In this document: positions 45,867 to 53,871 of the stretch, piece after piece
Numbering within the stretch: position 1 is the stretch's first letter
Layout of the letters: each line of letters starts with the position of its first letter
Assembly: GCA_937925815.1 (NCBI GenBank)
Contig: CALAMQ010000025.1
Span: 1 to 64,000, forward strand
Reading direction: 5' to 3'
DNA length: 64,000 nucleotides
Source: an uncultured Granulosicoccaceae bacterium
GTDB lineage: Bacteria > Pseudomonadota > Gammaproteobacteria > CALCKW01
The notes under the pieces: model-generated
What the model saw: only the letters and a program-made list of their open reading frames with translations
The model's database searches: none
Told to the model about the DNA's origin: nothing
Made by a program: the position numbers and the translations under genes

Positions 45867-45985
45867 GAGTTGGACCCGTCCACAGTGCGTGGAGGATAAC
45901 GGATTTGGCCTCAGTGGTCACCCGTTAGCCCTTTGGCACCAGCTTTAGGGCTGGCAGCTGTACTTGTATTGGACAGGTCGTATTG
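45867..45985 (+). ncRNA. Candidate structured RNA or riboswitch-like leader
   Basis: The sequence folds by eye into a closed structure: GACC..TCC (45873-45881) pairs with GGA..GGTC (45971-45979). Inside are CCAC-AGTGC-GTGG (shares edge bases with the closing stem), TAACGG...CCGTTA (45897-45927) with an inner TGGCC-TCAGT-GGTCA, and a third stem GCCCT...AGGGC (45928-45951) that competes with CCAGC...GCTGG. It begins at the predicted transcript start, with another hairpin (CACGGGC-GCAT-GCCCGTG, 46018-46035) before the cytochrome ATG at 46073. No known riboswitch core, 6S or SRP RNA signature was recognised. It may be a leader or a separate small RNA. Confidence 0.3.
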
Positions 45986-46072
45986 CCGCTCGCATCAGAG
46001 CGCTGAATTACTGACGGCACGGGCGCATGCCCGTGGCGACTGCGTGTTTGAAATCCGAATTGGAACCTCACC

Positions 46073-46387
46073 ATGAAAAAATCCATGCTTGCATTGGCCG
46101 CGGTGTCGCTGCTGACCGCTGGCGGTGCGTTGGCAGCTGACCCTGTCGCTGGCAAGGTCAAGTTTGAAACCTGTCTCGGTTGCCACGGCAACAGTAAATG
46201 GGTCAACACCTACCCAACCTACCTGGTCCCCAAGCTTGCTGGTCAGCACGCTGATTATCTCGTCTCCTCGCTCAAAGCCTACCGCGACGGTTCACGCACG
46301 CACGCCACCATGCAAGCCAATGCGGGTGCGTTGACCGATGAAGACATCGCGGATATCGCAGCGTTCTTGTCTGAACTGAAACCTTGA
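46073..46387 (+). CDS. Small monoheme cytochrome c (c4/c553-like), first copy
   Basis: A 104-residue exported cytochrome: signal peptide to about residue 21 (GGALA-AD), heme motif CLGCH, then [32 protein letters not shown] with a probable Met ligand, and the end [14 protein letters not shown]. It resembles one half of cytochrome c4. It carries electrons in the periplasm, usually to terminal oxidases. A second copy begins 14 nt downstream. Confidence 0.9.
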   Translation: MKKSMLALAAVSLLTAGGALAADPVAGKVKFETCLGCHGNSKWVNTYPTYLVPKLAGQHADYLVSSLKAYRDGSRTHATMQANAGALTDEDIADIAAFLSELKP

Positions 46388-46401
46388 ATCGAGCCATTGC
46401 C

Positions 46402-46734
46402 ATGAAAACTCTTTTGCAAACATCCGCACTGGCTTTGACCCTCGTCTCGGGTTTGTCCGTAGCCGCCGGTGATATCACGCGAGGCCAGGAGCTCTCCGCA
46501 AGTTGCGCCGCGTGTCACGGTGCGGATGGCAACAGCACCATCCCCGCGAACCCCAAGCTCGCGGGTCAGTACGACAGCTATCTCGTTTTTGTGCTCAAAG
46601 CCTACCGCGACGGCAGCCGTGAAAACGCGCTGATGAACGGGATGGCAGCCAACCTCAGCGATCAAGACATCGCCGACCTTGCGGCCTACTTCTCGTCGCA
46701 GACACCGTCTTTGGGTGTCGTGCCGAAAAACTGA
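46402..46734 (+). CDS. Small monoheme cytochrome c (c4/c553-like), second copy
   Basis: The protein has 110 residues from the ATG at 46402; the track's TTG start is unlikely. Signal peptide to about residue 22, heme motif [43 protein letters not shown] and [12 protein letters not shown], clearly a relative of the first copy (both share KAYRDGSR and DQ/EDIADxAAxxS). Together the two look like a cytochrome c4 split into separate chains, presumably co-transcribed. A strong terminator follows. Confidence 0.9.
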   Translation: MKTLLQTSALALTLVSGLSVAAGDITRGQELSASCAACHGADGNSTIPANPKLAGQYDSYLVFVLKAYRDGSRENALMNGMAANLSDQDIADLAAYFSSQTPSLGVVPKN

Positions 46735-46753
46735 CCGCAGCACGCGGAATACG

Positions 46754-46784
46754 AAAAAGGCCGCGATTTCTCGCGGCCTTTTTT
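46754..46784. terminator. Bidirectional intrinsic terminator
   Basis: AAAAAGGCCGCGA-TTTC-TCGCGGCCTTTTTT: a 10-bp or longer stem with A-run and T-run on both sides. It serves the cytochrome pair on plus and ycgL on minus. Confidence 0.92.
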
Positions 46785-46814
46785 ATGGAGAAGCAGCACG
46801 GCCTAAATTGAAGG

Positions 46815-47060
46815 TCAGTGCGCTGGCTCCTCGGGCGGAGGCATTTGCAAGTGAAAGCCTTGCGATTCGAGATTGGCAATGACATTGCCCGCGTCTTCTT
46901 GTGCAAGCGTGCGCTCTAGGTGTAAATCAAATTCCAGCACCTGCTCCAGCTCGCCAAGCTGTTCGAGCAATGCGGCGGGCACGCTCTGAAAATTGTCGGC
47001 CTCAGGCAGATACAGATAGCAGTCCGCTTTGCGCTTTCCTTTGTAGACAAAACAATTCAT
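46815..47060 (-). CDS. ycgL: YcgL-domain protein
   Basis: An 81-residue member of the YcgL family (MNCFVYKGKRKADCYLYLPEADNF, then LEQVLEFDLHLERTLAQEDAGNVIANLESQGFHLQMPP). This small alpha/beta fold is nearly confined to gammaproteobacteria, which supports the placement of the window. Function is unknown. It lies 8 bp downstream of the GST-like gene, probably in the same transcript. Confidence 0.92.
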   Translation of the reverse strand: MNCFVYKGKRKADCYLYLPEADNFQSVPAALLEQLGELEQVLEFDLHLERTLAQEDAGNVIANLESQGFHLQMPPPEEPAH

Positions 47061-47068
47061 GGTCAGAG

Positions 47069-47707
47069 TCAGTGGTTGTAGAGGTAGCTGCTCGCAAAGC
47101 GTTTGGCGTAGCGGCTGGCGAGATCAGCAGGCGCGGATTGTTGCACGTAGTCTAGAGCGAGCATCGCGTCTCGCCATTGCTGGCACTTTGGAAATGCCGC
47201 GAGCGATTCCCGCTCGTGGAGTGGCTCAGTCAGCGCCTGACGCACAAAGTAGGGTGCAAATGATGTGTCTGCGAGTGAGAACACCGAGCCGTTGAAATAG
47301 GGGCCGCCGCTGAGTTGGCGTTCAAGGTGGCCAAGCAAATTGTCGCGTTCGTCCATGATTGCGAGGTAGCTCGACTCGTCCTGCGCCGTGACAGACCGGT
47401 ATCCGATGCCAATCAAATTGGAGGCGAATTCAATCCACGCACGGTTGTGAGCGCGCCTGAGTGGGTCGTCGGGGTGCAGCGGGGGCGCATGCGTTTCGTC
47501 GATGTACTCGTTGATCGCGGCAGATTCAAACAACACGGCATCGTTCACCCGCAATAGCGGTACTTTTCCAAGCGGGGAAATGTCGGTGAACCACGCCGGT
47601 GGATTGTCGAGATCGATATACGTAATCTGGTGCTCAATGCCCTTTTTGAGCAGCGTGATCAGTGACCGCTGAACAAAGGGACACAAGTCAAAACTGACGA
47701 GTTCCAT
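47069..47707 (-). CDS. Glutathione S-transferase family protein
   Basis: The protein has 212 residues from the ATG MELVSFDLCPFVQRSL; the track start is a TTG that would touch the divergent hslR start. The N-terminal thioredoxin-like domain carries a Cys-Pro motif (CPFVQ) expected at the active site, GKVPLLRV with the cis-proline and ESAAINEYIDE for glutathione binding; the C-terminal half is helical (YFNGSVFSLADTSFAPYFV). This resembles omega-type or SspA-like GSTs. Reaction unknown. Confidence 0.85.
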   Translation of the reverse strand: MELVSFDLCPFVQRSLITLLKKGIEHQITYIDLDNPPAWFTDISPLGKVPLLRVNDAVLFESAAINEYIDETHAPPLHPDDPLRRAHNRAWIEFASNLIGIGYRSVTAQDESSYLAIMDERDNLLGHLERQLSGGPYFNGSVFSLADTSFAPYFVRQALTEPLHERESLAAFPKCQQWRDAMLALDYVQQSAPADLASRYAKRFASSYLYNH

Positions 47708-47730
47708 GCCGGGTTCCGAGGGGTTGATCA

Positions 47731-48135
47731 ATGAGTGTTGATGCTACACCAAAAGCAGGTGTGCGGGTTGACAAGTGGCTCTGGGCTGCCCGATTTTTCA
47801 AGACGCGAGTACTGGCCACGGCGGCAGTGCGCGGCGGACATGTTCAAGTCGATGGCGAGCGCGCCAAACCTGCGCGCTCGCTAAAAGTTGGGCAGATAGT
47901 GGTCATAGCAAAAGGCGAATTGCGGTTTGAGGTTGAAGTGCTTGGCCTGGCCGAGCGCAGAGGTTCAGCGCCTCTAGCTCAAACGCTCTACCAAGAGACG
48001 GAAGCCAGTTTGGCCGCGCGCGCCGAGGCCGAAGAGGCGCGTCGCGAGCGCCGATTGCGCGGCCTCGAGCCTGCCACAGGCGCGCGCCCGGACAGGCGTG
48101 ATCGCAAGGCGCGACAACAACTGCGCGACCGGTGA
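47731..48135 (+). CDS. hslR: Heat-shock protein 15 (S4 domain RNA-binding)
   Basis: HslR/Hsp15 (134 residues) binds stalled 50S subunits that carry a nascent tRNA and recycles them. The S4 fold is seen in VRVDKWLWAARFFKTRVLATAAVRGGHVQVDGERAKPARSLKVGQ. The C-terminal tail is rich in Arg/Glu and probably binds rRNA. It is divergent from the GST gene with 23 bp between starts. I found no clear sigma-32 promoter here. Confidence 0.93.
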   Translation: MSVDATPKAGVRVDKWLWAARFFKTRVLATAAVRGGHVQVDGERAKPARSLKVGQIVVIAKGELRFEVEVLGLAERRGSAPLAQTLYQETEASLAARAEAEEARRERRLRGLEPATGARPDRRDRKARQQLRDR

Positions 48136-48229
48136 ATTTGCTGCGACAGCGCAAGTCAGTCACCGAGTGTGGCCTCAGGTCGGTTGGAACCAATCGGTTT
48201 TTGAGCGCTAATTGTTCAAACGCTTACCG

Positions 48230-48235
48230 TATAAT
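48230..48235 (+). promoter_or_regulatory. Candidate -10 box TATAAT for amt-glnK
   Basis: A perfect TATAAT about 66 bp before the amt start. No clear -35 box is present and no sigma-54 (GG-N10-GC) promoter was found, so nitrogen control by NtrC/sigma-54 is not supported by eye. Confidence 0.35.
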
Positions 48236-48300
48236 GTGCCGATACGGTGCGTGCCAGCGGCGCGCACAGTCGTACTTTGCACACTTTGAGGGCACTTTCT

Positions 48301-49494
48301 GTGACAGATATACCAGCCTCGGCGGCGGACACACTGTTTCTCTTGATAGGCGCGTGCATGGTGCTCGCGATGCACGCGGGCTTCGCGTTCTTAGAAGTTG
48401 GAACAGTGCGCGAGAAAAACCAGGTCAACGCGCTGTCCAAGATTTTCAGTGACTTCGGTGTCAGCACCATCGCGTACTTTTTCATCGGTTATTACGTCGC
48501 CTACGGCGATCATTTCTTTGGCCCTGCAGCCGCGCTGACGGAGAAGAACGGCTACGAGATGATGAAGTTCTTTTTCCTCGCAACATTTGCTGCGGCAATC
48601 CCGGCGATCATCTCCGGTGGTATTGCTGAGCGGGCCCGTTTTGGGCCGCAGTTGTTGGCGTCCTTTTTATTGGTCGCGTTGTGTTATCCGTTGTTCGAAG
48701 GGATGGTCTGGGGCAGCACCTTCAATTTTCAAGGTTGGGTCGAGGGCATCGCGGGCGTGGGCTTTCACGACTTTGCCGGGTCAATTGTGGTGCACGGCTT
48801 TGGTGGTTGGGTGGCATTGGTCGCTGTGCTTTTGCTCGGCGCGCGGCAGGGGCGTTACACCGCTGATGGCGGACTGATGTTGGCGCACCCGCCCTCGAGC
48901 ATTCCCTTTCTTGCCCTGGGTTCGTGGGTGCTCACTGTTGGGTGGTTCGGTTTTAACGTGATGTCTGCGCAAGCCGTCGAGGGCATCAGTGGTCTCGTCG
49001 CACTCAATTCGTTGATGGCAATGGTCGGTGGTCTGCTTGCCGCGCTGGTTGTCGGACGCAATGATCCAGGCTTTTTACACAATGGCCCGCTCGCTGGGTT
49101 GGTCGCAGTGTGCGCGGGATCTGATCTGATGCACCCAATTGGCGCGCTGGTGACTGGCGGCGTCGCTGGAGCGCTTTTCGTCTGGGCTTTTACCGCGACG
49201 CAGAATCGGTTCAAGATTGACGATGTGCTCGGCGTTTGGCCTCTGCACGGGTTGTGCGGAGTGTGGGGTGCCATCGCATGCGGCATCTTCGGTGCCGAAT
49301 CCCTCGGTGGGCTCGGCGGTGTCTCGTTGCTGGCACAGTTGATTGGCACTGTTGCCGGCGTGGCCTTTGCGGTGGTGTCTGGCCTCTTGGTCTACGGTGG
49401 GATCAAATTGCTGATCGGGCTGCGCCTGAGTGACGAAGAAGAGTACGAGGGCGCCGATTTGAGTGTCCACAAAATTTCAGCCACACCGCGCTGA
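48301..49494 (+). CDS. amt: Ammonium transporter
   Basis: Amt (397 residues from the GTG at 48301, with GAGGG about 9 nt upstream) moves ammonium across the inner membrane as a trimer with 11 helices. Family marks: MHAGFAFLEVGTVREKNQVNALSKIFSDF, SGGIAERARFG, the twin pore histidines in IVVHGFGGWVALVAV and PLHGLCGVWGAIACGIFG, and DDVLGVWPLHG. The C-terminal tail EEEYEGADLSVHKIS is the PII contact site. It lies directly upstream of glnK, the usual pairing. Confidence 0.96.
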   Translation: MTDIPASAADTLFLLIGACMVLAMHAGFAFLEVGTVREKNQVNALSKIFSDFGVSTIAYFFIGYYVAYGDHFFGPAAALTEKNGYEMMKFFFLATFAAAIPAIISGGIAERARFGPQLLASFLLVALCYPLFEGMVWGSTFNFQGWVEGIAGVGFHDFAGSIVVHGFGGWVALVAVLLLGARQGRYTADGGLMLAHPPSSIPFLALGSWVLTVGWFGFNVMSAQAVEGISGLVALNSLMAMVGGLLAALVVGRNDPGFLHNGPLAGLVAVCAGSDLMHPIGALVTGGVAGALFVWAFTATQNRFKIDDVLGVWPLHGLCGVWGAIACGIFGAESLGGLGGVSLLAQLIGTVAGVAFAVVSGLLVYGGIKLLIGLRLSDEEEYEGADLSVHKISATPR

Positions 49495-49504
49495 TGCGCA
49501 TTGA

Positions 49505-49861
<357 letters not shown>

Positions 49862-50016
49862 CTGGCGCGTTTTTGATTCCCTTGCGCTGCGTGGGGTCGG
49901 AAGGCATTGCGGCTGCCCCACAATCCAAGGGGCAGAGGCTTATTAGTGCTAGACTGAGGTTTTTTGTCGGCCGCTTTTCCGGTCGCTTTTCATAAACCTT
50001 CCGGTGCTATGCAAAC

Positions 50017-51408
50017 GTGATAAAACGCCTCATTGGCAAGATGCTCAAGCGCAAGCCGCGCAACGCGGCGGCGCTGGGCGAGCCTGTCGTGGTTCCGCGA
50101 GACCAACACAAGGTCTCGCGTAAGCAACTCTCGCCGAATGCGCTCAAAGTGCTCTACCGCCTTCGCGATCAAGGCTACGACGCCTATCTCGTTGGTGGTT
50201 GTATCCGCGACGCGCTGTTGGGCCTCAAGCCCAAAGATTTTGATGTCGCCACCAGCGCGAGTCCAGATGACGTGCGCGACGCGTTTCGCAACTGCCGATT
50301 GGTCGGCCGGCGCTTTCGCTTGGCACACATACTCTTTGGCCGCGAAGTGATTGAGGTTGCAACCTTCCGTGCCAACCACAACGCTGAAACCGCTGTCGAC
50401 GATGCAGGGCGTATCCTTCGCGACAACGTGTTTGGCACCATAGAAGATGACGCGATCAGGCGTGACTTTACCGTCAACGCACTCTACTACGACGTCAGTA
50501 ACTTCACCGTGATTGATTACGTTGGCGGCATGCAAGACCTTGAGGCGCGGCAGATTCGCCTGCTTGGTGACCCGGATGTACGCTATCGCGAAGACCCGGT
50601 GCGCGCGTTGCGCGCGGCTCGATTTGCCGCCAAGCTCGGTTTCGAAATTGAACCGGCCACCGCAGCACCGCTGGCTGAAGTGGGGCGGTTGCTCGCCGAC
50701 ATACCGCCAGCGCGATTGTTTGAGGAAGTGCTGAAGCTCTTCCAAGGTGGTTACGCAGTCGCCTCACTTGAGAAATTGCGCGAATACGATTTGCTGCAAT
50801 TTTTGTTTCCAAGCGTCGACGAGCGGCTGCACCGTGGCGAGCCTCTGGCCACCGCGCTGTGTGAGCGTGCTCTGGCCAACACCGACGCACGTGTGCTCGA
50901 AGAAAAGCCGATTACACCGGCTTTTCTGTATGCGGCGCTGTTGTGGCCAGACGTGCAAGAGCACTACGAGTCAAACCTCGCCAACGGTGACATGCCTCCC
51001 ATACCCGCGATGCACGCTGCCACCGATACTGTGCTCGCGGAGCAACTACGCATAACCGCGTTGCCAAAGCGTTTCTCAGCAGTGGTGCGTGAGATTTGGA
51101 CACTGCAACCCCGGCTCGAACGGTATAAAGGCAAGCGAGCCACTAAGGCGATGGAAAGCCCCCGCTTTCGTGCCGGTTATGACCTCTTGTGTTTGCGTGC
51201 CGCGGCCGGTGAGCCGCTCGACGAATTGGCGACCTGGTGGACCGAGATTCAGACCGGTGAAGAGGCGGAGCGCGCGCGATTGGTCCGTGAAGAGACTGCT
51301 GCGCGACAGAGGGAAGAGGGTCGTCGTAACAACCGTCGAGGCGGGCGGCGCCGAGGTGGTGGTGGCAACCGCAAACGCGGTGGCGGACGCGCCGAAAACG
51401 CCAGTTGA
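50017..51408 (+). CDS. pcnB: Poly(A) polymerase I
   Basis: PcnB (463 residues) adds A-tails to RNA 3' ends and promotes decay. The nucleotidyltransferase head has LVGGCIRDALLGLKPKDFDVATSASPDDVRDAF with the Asp pair in DFDVAT; HILFGREVIEVATFRAN and RDFTVNALYYD follow. The C-terminus is Arg/Gly-rich (NRRGGRRRGGGGNRKRGGG), expected to bind RNA. The start is a GTG. It is followed within 6 nt by folK, the classic pcnB-folK pair. Confidence 0.95.
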   Translation: MIKRLIGKMLKRKPRNAAALGEPVVVPRDQHKVSRKQLSPNALKVLYRLRDQGYDAYLVGGCIRDALLGLKPKDFDVATSASPDDVRDAFRNCRLVGRRFRLAHILFGREVIEVATFRANHNAETAVDDAGRILRDNVFGTIEDDAIRRDFTVNALYYDVSNFTVIDYVGGMQDLEARQIRLLGDPDVRYREDPVRALRAARFAAKLGFEIEPATAAPLAEVGRLLADIPPARLFEEVLKLFQGGYAVASLEKLREYDLLQFLFPSVDERLHRGEPLATALCERALANTDARVLEEKPITPAFLYAALLWPDVQEHYESNLANGDMPPIPAMHAATDTVLAEQLRITALPKRFSAVVREIWTLQPRLERYKGKRATKAMESPRFRAGYDLLCLRAAAGEPLDELATWWTEIQTGEEAERARLVREETAARQREEGRRNNRRGGRRRGGGGNRKRGGGRAENAS

Positions 51409-51414
51409 TTCACA

Positions 51415-51903
51415 GTGGTTCGGGCTTGTATTGCACTCGGTAGCAATCTCGATAACCCGCGCGCTCAGGTGGAGCGCGCAGTGCGCGCGCTGCGTGATCA
51501 CCCGAATCTTGAGTGGCTTGGTTGCTCTCGCCTGTACGGCAGTCTGCCGGTAGGTCCAAGCCAACCCAATTATGTTAACGCTGCAGTTGCGGTGCGTACG
51601 GAGCTTGATCCGCTTGCATTGCTCGATGTTCTGCAGGCACAAGAGGCAGCACAATTGCGTCGGCGCGATGGCGAACGCTGGGTCGCGCGCACCCTCGACC
51701 TCGATCTACTCCTGTACGGTGACGCCGTTATAGATTTGGCGCGGTTACAGGTGCCGCATCCTCGCCTCACAGAGCGCGAGTTTGCTTTGCGCCCACTGAA
51801 TGATGTGTGTCCAGAATGTATCGTGGCAGGTACGGGCGAATCAGTGGCTACACACTTGGCGCGACAACCACAGGATATGGACGCGGTGTGGTTGCTCGAT
51901 TGA
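51415..51903 (+). CDS. folK: HPPK (6-hydroxymethyl-dihydropterin pyrophosphokinase)
   Basis: FolK (162 residues) transfers pyrophosphate from ATP to 6-hydroxymethyl-7,8-dihydropterin in folate synthesis. It begins VRACIALGSNLDNPRAQV and has the HPPK signature RWVARTLDLDLLLYG (metal-binding Asp pair) and PHPRLTEREFALRPLND. The start is a GTG. panB/panC, which often follow, are absent. Confidence 0.95.
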   Translation: MVRACIALGSNLDNPRAQVERAVRALRDHPNLEWLGCSRLYGSLPVGPSQPNYVNAAVAVRTELDPLALLDVLQAQEAAQLRRRDGERWVARTLDLDLLLYGDAVIDLARLQVPHPRLTEREFALRPLNDVCPECIVAGTGESVATHLARQPQDMDAVWLLD

Positions 51904-51960
51904 TGCAGGGTATTTCGGTGTGTTGCAAAGTTGCGACGGATGGCGCGTGAGAAGCATGTT

Positions 51961-51974
51961 CCCAACGCGTTGGG
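51961..51974. repeat. Perfect 14-bp palindrome
   Basis: CCCAACGCGTTGGG lies in the 152-bp spacer between folK and the ComEA-like gene. A near copy, CCCAACCCGTTGGG, is inside the hairpin at 4538-4561. It could be an operator or a hairpin remnant. Confidence 0.4.
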
Positions 51975-52018
51975 TCGCTAAAAGGAATTGAGAGGCGACT
52001 GCTGAGCGCTGAACCCAG

Positions 52019-52045
52019 CCAAGCTGAGTGCCCCACTCAACTTGG
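52019..52045 (+). promoter_or_regulatory. Leader hairpin before ComEA-like gene
   Basis: CCAAG-C-TGAGT-GCCCC-ACTCA-A-CTTGG: 10 pairs with one mismatch, 10 bp before the ATG, partly covering the ribosome-binding region. It may lower translation of the gene. Confidence 0.4.
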
Positions 52046-52055
52046 ATGAAAAAAC

Positions 52056-52319
52056 ATGTCTCGCTTTATCAAAACTCTCACAGCTACTGTGTTGCTTGCC
52101 TTTGCCTCTCTCGCGCAGGCCGCTTCAGTGAATATCAATACCGCTTCTGCCGACGAACTGGCAAACGCGCTCAATGGCATTGGGTTAGCTAAGGCCAACG
52201 CCATCGTTGAGTTTCGCGACAGCAACGGCGCGTTTGTGTCGATTGAGGACATCGTTCTCGTCAATGGCATTGGTGATGCCCTGCTCGAGCGCAACCGAGA
52301 GCAAATCGTTATTGAGTAA
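52056..52319 (+). CDS. ComEA-like helix-hairpin-helix protein
   Basis: An 87-residue exported protein: signal peptide to AQA (about residue 22), then a double helix-hairpin-helix domain, VNINTASADELANALNGIGLAKANAIVEFRDSNGAF and VLVNGIGDALLERNREQI. ComEA-type proteins bind double-stranded DNA in the periplasm for natural transformation. No other com gene is in the window. The spacer after it (52320-52562) has only a CGCACCCG...CGGGTGCG hairpin. Confidence 0.88.
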   Translation: MSRFIKTLTATVLLAFASLAQAASVNINTASADELANALNGIGLAKANAIVEFRDSNGAFVSIEDIVLVNGIGDALLERNREQIVIE

Positions 52320-52562
52320 ATTCGAGGTGCGTTGTCTGCGGGTCCGGTTTTGTCCGGGTGCGGCCTTGTCATATATTGAGGGAAGACGAGGTATGTGCCC
52401 GGTTTCAATCGGGCCCGCAGCCCTTTAGGCGCGGCTGTGTTGTGATGCCAAGTGCCGTGGGCTGTTCAACCGGTTGAAGCGGGGTCCACCTATGAGCACG
52501 GGCTCCGCGCAGCTTCGCACCCGAGCCCAAAGGTAGGTCCGGGTGCGGGTGCCGCGTCTGTA

Positions 52563-53750
52563 TTAGAGGCGCTCGAAGGCAACGGCAATGCCTTGGCCGC
52601 CGCCGATGCACATGGTGCACAGTGCACGCTTGCCGCCAGTGCGGATCAGTTCGTGAATGGCTTTGGTCGCAATCACGGTGCCGGTGGCGCCAATGGGGTG
52701 GCCGATAGAAATGCCGCTGCCGTTCGGATTGGTTTTCTCAAGTGGCAGATCGAGGTCCTTGCACACTGCAAGCGCTTGCGATGCAAAGGCTTCATTGACT
52801 TCAAAGACGTCAAAGTCTGATATGCCAAGTCCTGTTTTCTCCAGCAGTTTCTTGACCGCTGGCACTGGCCCAATGCCCATGTAGGCGGGCTCGACCCCTG
52901 CGTGCGAGTACCCGATAAGGCGTGCAAGCGGTTTGGCGCCCAATGCCTTGGCTCGTGCTGCGTCGGCGAGTACCAGGGCTGCGGCGGCATCGTTGATGCC
53001 CGAGGCGTTGCCAGCGGTAACGGTGCCGTCTTTCTTAAACACGGTCCTGAGTTTGGCCATACCCTCGACTGTTGCATCTTCGCGGATGTGTTCATCGCGG
53101 TCAAAAACAATGTCGCCTTTCCGAGTCTTGCGCACAACGGGGGTGATCTGTCCGGCAAAGCGGTCTTCGGCCCAAGCGCGTGCGGCGCGCTGGTGGCTCT
53201 CAACTGCGAAAGCGTCTTGTTCCTCGCGGCTGATGCCCCATTTCTCCGCGATGTTCTCAGCGGTCACACCCATGTGGATGTTCTCAAAGGGGTCGTGCAA
53301 GGCGGCGAGCATCGCATCGAGCATCTGACCATCGCCCATGCGCTGTCCCCAGCGTGCGTTGGTCAGCCAGTAGGGCGCGCGGCTCATGTTCTCGGCACCA
53401 CCAGCTAAGGTCACACTGCTGTGGCCGGTTTCGATTTGTTGCGCGGCGGAGACGATTGCCTGCAATCCGCTTCCACACAATCGGTTGAGCGTGAAGGCGG
53501 GTGTCTCGATAGGCAGGCCGCCCTCGACGGTGGCAACGCGAGAGAGGTAGGCGTCACGCGCCTCGGTGTGGACCACGTTGCCAAAAACGACGTGCTCAAC
53601 GCTCTCGGCTGCAATTCCCGCGCGCTCAACCGATTCGCGAACCACTTGCGCCGCGAGCGCGGTGGGCGGGCTGTCCTTGAGCCCACCGCCAAAAGTGCCC
53701 ACTGCTGTGCGCACGGCGCTCAATACTACGATGTCGTGTTGCTCAGTCAT
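52563..53750 (-). CDS. Acetyl-CoA C-acetyltransferase (thiolase)
   Basis: The protein has 395 residues from the ATG MTEQHDIVVLSAVRT. Thiolase superfamily: active-site cysteine in LNRLCGSGLQAIVSA, QETGHSSVTLAGGAENMSRAPY-type loop, NEAFASQALA, histidine in GHPIGATGT and cysteine in CTMCIGGGQGIA. It belongs with the AtoB/PhaA group that condenses two acetyl-CoA or thiolyses acetoacetyl-CoA. Nearby (55.7-57.0 kb) is a 3-hydroxyacyl-CoA dehydrogenase on the same strand, beyond the ClC gene; together they suggest acyl-CoA metabolism. No phaB or phaC is in the window. Confidence 0.93.
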   Translation of the reverse strand: MTEQHDIVVLSAVRTAVGTFGGGLKDSPPTALAAQVVRESVERAGIAAESVEHVVFGNVVHTEARDAYLSRVATVEGGLPIETPAFTLNRLCGSGLQAIVSAAQQIETGHSSVTLAGGAENMSRAPYWLTNARWGQRMGDGQMLDAMLAALHDPFENIHMGVTAENIAEKWGISREEQDAFAVESHQRAARAWAEDRFAGQITPVVRKTRKGDIVFDRDEHIREDATVEGMAKLRTVFKKDGTVTAGNASGINDAAAALVLADAARAKALGAKPLARLIGYSHAGVEPAYMGIGPVPAVKKLLEKTGLGISDFDVFEVNEAFASQALAVCKDLDLPLEKTNPNGSGISIGHPIGATGTVIATKAIHELIRTGGKRALCTMCIGGGQGIAVAFERL

Positions 53751-53871
53751 GGTGTCCCGCCTCGTGGTAGCAAAAGTGCATTCTAACGGTTGTTCCACAC
53801 ACAGTGCTGCTCGGGGTGAGCAGCGCTATGCTTAACAGGGTTGTTTACAGACCCATACTGCAGCTAGGCAG

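Noticed and set aside
48136-48300. Sigma-54 promoter for amt-glnK
   Set aside because: No TGGCAC-N5-TTGCA-like pair found; only a sigma-70 type -10 is seen.
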